The notes under the pieces are model-generated. The model did not search any database and had not been told where the DNA came from. It saw nothing but the letters and a program-made list of their open reading frames with translations. The position numbers and the translations under genes are program-made. Of a stretch of DNA of 45,526 nucleotides, positions 42,323 to 45,526 are shown piece after piece. Each line of letters begins with the position of its first letter. The stretch's first letter is position 1. This DNA is from Nemertoderma westbladi (Eukaryota > Xenacoelomorpha > Nemertodermatida > Nemertodermatidae): the NCBI GenBank assembly GCA_032718475.1, contig JAUCBJ010000039.1, positions 1 through 45,526 on the forward strand, given 5' to 3'.

Positions 42323-45300
42323 TTACGTTATGGAGTCCCTAGATATTTGTCGGATTAGGGAAGTGGTCGTAGGAAGAGTATCTTGCCTTCCATAGTTTCC
42401 GGACAGTTTTTGGTCTCTTTCCAGTAAACATAAACGACCAGCTGGGCGATTGAGTTGTTGTGTTACTTTCTCCGATCCCTTGGCCTGTCTAATCTCCGCC
42501 GGGGTAAGATGAGGAGGCCATTCTTCTTCTTCTTTACTTAAGAAGTCGGATCCACCTAACCAGCCTGGAGTATCTATTAGTTCTTGAGGAGTTGCTCCTC
42601 TGGAAACGATGTCGGCTGGATTAATCGTCCCAAGGCAATGTCTCCATTGATCTATATTGGAGTTAATATCGTCATTATCTGAGGAGTATGGTGTTCCCTC
42701 AGTTGGATCGTCTACATCACTGCTCTCCACTTCCCATTCCTTTACTTGGTATACCTGTTGTTGAGGTAATCTCTCTTTGAGAGTTCTACGGGAAGGGCCA
42801 GTGAAGTACCAACCTACTCTAGTTCTTACCGCATAGGTTTGCAGTGGCTGCGGTTGAGCAGGCCGTTTCTCCAATGTCTCGAGCGCCTCATGCGCGTTTT
42901 GGCCGATGAGTATTTGCACTCCAGGATAATCTGTTTGGAATCGAGGTACCTTAAGATGTTGGATGCTCTCATCTTCGTCCAAATTATATAGGTCTGCTTG
43001 AGTAGTAGCGAAGTTCTTTATAGCCACCATTTTTACCGATCTGATACCTTGTGATCCTGATTTATCCTGGGGAGTGGACAACACACCTACATAGTAATCT
43101 GCCGTTAGGGTAGATTTCCAAACCTGCATGATTCCTGACATATTCAATTTTGTCCGGAATTTGGGTTGTCCAGCAAAGATGTCTTCGGCTAATTCTTGAT
43201 CTATGAATGTTCCTGTGCTGCCGGAGTCAAGGAGTGCATTCACTATGTAACTGTGGTTTGGTCCGTGAACTCTTACTTGCACTACAGGAAATTCTCTGAT
43301 TCCTACATTGGAAGTTGGAGTTTTCCAAGATGGTTGTTTGTCAAAAGTAGTTGGGGGAAACTCATTGGTGGTGTCTTTTTCGTAAGTAAGTGCTCGATAC
43401 ACCGCGGTATTGATTAGATAACAGGATTCGTTGGCATCGGAGAATTCGTCCGTATAGAATCCTTCCCACTCAGAACTTTGGTCAGTGTCGTTCACATCAC
43501 TGAATTGGACATGTGATTTGGGCTCACTTACCTGACTCGGGCTGTTTCGTTCGAATTCCGTGTGTAACAAGCTATGATGTTTCGCGCCGCACTTAGCACA
43601 CCTTGCGTCAGAGTAACAGGTTCGCCGCTGGTGTCCGCGTCTGAGACAGTTATAACATAACCGCTTATCCCACAGGACTCCACGTCTATCTGCCATGGAT
43701 TTCTTTAGGAATTCTGCACACGCACTCAAACGGTGGGGCCCGTCGCACAGCGCACATTTTGGTTTGATGTTACTCACCTTAACTTGGTTAACGTTCTGCA
43801 CTCTCGTTCTTTCTTCGGGCTTTCTTCCGTGAATTCTCTTAGGAGACGTAGGAGGAGTTGTTGTTACCTGTTCTCTCCTGTCACTGGTTCGAGACTTGTA
43901 TTTACTTACGTCTTTATAGGTCTTGTTGTCATAGTAAGATCGTTCGGTGTCTTTCCCGCTGTCCTCTTCTTGAGAAGCTTGGCTTTCGCCGTCGTCAGTA
44001 TAACACACTGGTATTATCCTTCTCCTAGAAACGGGTTTCTCACTTACCTTATTTTCCGATGTTTTCTCTCTGGACTGCCTTATGAGTTGTAATTTTACTT
44101 CACTATCTAAGAAGGACATGAGATCAGCCATGGTAGGGCTTCGGCGTTGTTGTTCATTCATGTACAACACTTTCTTGTCCCAGCGCGTACATACTCCACC
44201 CTTTGGTAAAGTAGAGACTACGGCTCCAATGACCATGGAACTCTGATATTCATGCGACTTACCTAACCAGTCCAGTTGTCTACAGATCTCTTGAATTTCA
44301 TCGGAAAACTCTATAATCCCGCTACTAAGGAAGTGTCGGGGGGCTACTAATTTTGCATACAAATACTTAGCTATGTTATCCTTGTTACCATACCTGATGT
44401 TTAATGTATCCCAAACTTGTCTTAATCCATCTGGATGTCCAATAAACTTTAACGCCATTAACTTGGGAGGTCCTTCCAAGCACTTGATGAGGAATCTAAG
44501 TTTTTCTCCGTTAGATAGTACAGAGTTCTGTATGCTATCTTTGTAATATTCGTTGAAAGGTAACCATTTCATCTCATCTCCATTGAATTTGACGATCTCT
44601 CCCACTTTGACCGCTTGGCGGGCTTCTGTTCTAGCCATCTGACGCGTAAAGCTTTCTTGGGCCATCGTGTTATTTAATATCGAATTATCGGTATACAAAT
44701 TTCTCGGATCATTATCAGGTCTATAGGGAATATCATTAATAACAGGTCTATAATCACCCTTAATAGGGTTTGTTATAGGAGTTTCAACTTCACTAGCAGT
44801 ATAGATGCGTGTAGGTTCCACACCTTGCGCATGTAATACTTCAGACCTAACAGGTTGACACAATGTTACAGGGGGTATTGGTATGCCCTTTTGTATATTG
44901 ACTAATTTATCGCGTTCTAGTGCGATACTTTGCTGCACTTCTTGCAACTCTGCTCTACCTTCCCTCACTGTTCCCTTAAGTTGGTGGACAGTCTCCTGCA
45001 TCTGTCCTAGCAGGAGATTCATCCCCCGCCGTCCCTCTTCCACCCACTCAACCGCCGAAGCAGGAGTCGCCAACATAGTAGCGGGCTGACGCGGGACGAC
45101 GGGAGACAAATTATTGATTTCTCTCTCTGCTATCTGGACAGGGGTATTTGCATGGACTGCTCCACCGGGTACAGGCAGTGTAGTACTATGCAAAGGGAAT
45201 TTAGAGTTAAGCTCTGGAAGTACAGGGGTCTCTAACACAGGGGTGACTTTGGGAACGACAGGCCTAATTATTTCAGGCTCATCAACTATAGTAGGGAGTC

Positions 45301-45526
45301 TTTTGACCTTAATAATTTGGTCTGTAGGTTCTATACTACTCAAGTCTGTGCTAGCTAGTTGTCTTCTAACAGCTGGGGGCAAATCAGGCAATTTGTGACG
45401 GTAAGATGTTTTTCTACGCCTACTTAGATGAGATCTATTTCCTCCGCCTTCAGGATCGGTGGTCTCGCCTTCCTCCGATGATGTGTATCCCTGGCGTTTG
45501 GGAGTAGATCGACTCATCATCTGCAT
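42323..45526 (-). CDS. BEL-2 gag-protease frame with deleted pol, open to the window end
   Basis: A single open frame of 1067 codons continues past the window edge. It contains Gag (coiled coil at about 45060-44900, DUF1759-like VKFNGDEMKWLPFNEYY, zinc knuckles CALCDGPHRLSAC, CYNCLRRGHQRRTC, CAKCGAKHH), the protease site VNALLDSGSTGTFID and the linker. At about 42660 it jumps to the RNase H/linker segment IDQWRHCLGTINPADI, skipping all of RT. At about 42465 it jumps to the last 45 codons of pol, skipping integrase. Both deletions keep the frame. It could still yield Gag and protease but no RT or integrase: a non-autonomous derivative. Confidence 0.88.
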   Translation of the reverse strand: MQMMSRSTPKRQGYTSSEEGETTDPEGGGNRSHLSRRRKTSYRHKLPDLPPAVRRQLASTDLSSIEPTDQIIKVKRLPTIVDEPEIIRPVVPKVTPVLETPVLPELNSKFPLHSTTLPVPGGAVHANTPVQIAEREINNLSPVVPRQPATMLATPASAVEWVEEGRRGMNLLLGQMQETVHQLKGTVREGRAELQEVQQSIALERDKLVNIQKGIPIPPVTLCQPVRSEVLHAQGVEPTRIYTASEVETPITNPIKGDYRPVINDIPYRPDNDPRNLYTDNSILNNTMAQESFTRQMARTEARQAVKVGEIVKFNGDEMKWLPFNEYYKDSIQNSVLSNGEKLRFLIKCLEGPPKLMALKFIGHPDGLRQVWDTLNIRYGNKDNIAKYLYAKLVAPRHFLSSGIIEFSDEIQEICRQLDWLGKSHEYQSSMVIGAVVSTLPKGGVCTRWDKKVLYMNEQQRRSPTMADLMSFLDSEVKLQLIRQSREKTSENKVSEKPVSRRRIIPVCYTDDGESQASQEEDSGKDTERSYYDNKTYKDVSKYKSRTSDRREQVTTTPPTSPKRIHGRKPEERTRVQNVNQVKVSNIKPKCALCDGPHRLSACAEFLKKSMADRRGVLWDKRLCYNCLRRGHQRRTCYSDARCAKCGAKHHSLLHTEFERNSPSQVSEPKSHVQFSDVNDTDQSSEWEGFYTDEFSDANESCYLINTAVYRALTYEKDTTNEFPPTTFDKQPSWKTPTSNVGIREFPVVQVRVHGPNHSYIVNALLDSGSTGTFIDQELAEDIFAGQPKFRTKLNMSGIMQVWKSTLTADYYVGVLSTPQDKSGSQGIRSVKMVAIKNFATTQADLYNLDEDESIQHLKVPRFQTDYPGVQILIGQNAHEALETLEKRPAQPQPLQTYAVRTRVGWYFTGPSRRTLKERLPQQQVYQVKEWEVESSDVDDPTEGTPYSSDNDDINSNIDQWRHCLGTINPADIVSRGATPQELIDTPGWLGGSDFLSKEEEEWPPHLTPAEIRQAKGSEKVTQQLNRPAGRLCLLERDQKLSGNYGRQDTLPTTTSLIRQISRDSIT

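Larger units (their letters stand above)
37943..45526 (-). mobile_element. BEL-2: second BEL/Pao copy, partial at window end
   Basis: LTR, polypurine tract, accessory ORF, spacer and gag-pol are in the same order and orientation as BEL-1. The other LTR lies beyond the window. Large in-frame deletions removed most of pol. None of the insertions of BEL-1 are present. The five bases before the LTR are TACTC, which should recur after the missing LTR. Confidence 0.93.

Overview
The window is eukaryotic repeat DNA from a metazoan, most likely an invertebrate. It carries BEL/Pao LTR retrotransposons (a lineage known from animals), two types of LINE, a fold-back element, satellite-like repeats and poly-C runs. 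I see no host gene, tRNA, rRNA or CRISPR array. The species cannot be named from this sequence.

The main structure is a large BEL/Pao element on the minus strand, BEL-1, at 1793-28462. Its two direct LTRs (1793-2990 and 27264-28462) start TG, end CA and differ at about 14 bases by eye. A perfect 5-bp target duplication, GGCGG, flanks it. Read on its coding strand it runs: 5' LTR, 2-kb leader with a 123-bp tandem repeat and a 16-bp palindrome, one fused gag-pol frame (25227 to 17381; Gag, zinc knuckles, aspartic protease, RT, RNase H, integrase), a non-coding spacer with paired hairpins, an unrecognised Cys-containing accessory ORF in the position where env would lie, a purine-rich tract, and the 3' LTR. 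Three later insertions sit in the spacer: LINE-1 (4734-9010, decayed), LINE-2 (9284-15507, ORF2 intact) and a fold-back element (16101-16658).

LINE-2 is unusual. Its ORF1 carries what looks like a Ulp1/SENP-type cysteine protease domain ahead of a coiled coil and an RRM-like domain. ORF2 (endonuclease plus RT) is uninterrupted.

Between the BEL copies (28468-37942) lie an inverted satellite forming a 1.4-kb palindrome, a solo BEL LTR in opposite orientation with its own target duplication GACAG (30276-31448), AT-rich DNA with a 208-bp tandem repeat, and a head-to-tail array of about 1.6-kb units (33426-37215) whose ends carry a GC-rich hairpin.

A second BEL copy, BEL-2 (37943 to the window end), has the same order: LTR, accessory ORF, spacer, gag-pol. 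Its gag-pol frame stays open although most of RT, RNase H and integrase is deleted. Its accessory ORF shares the N- and C-terminal parts of the BEL-1 ORF but has an unrelated middle. BEL-2 therefore serves as an empty-site control for the insertions in BEL-1 and shows modular exchange in the accessory gene.
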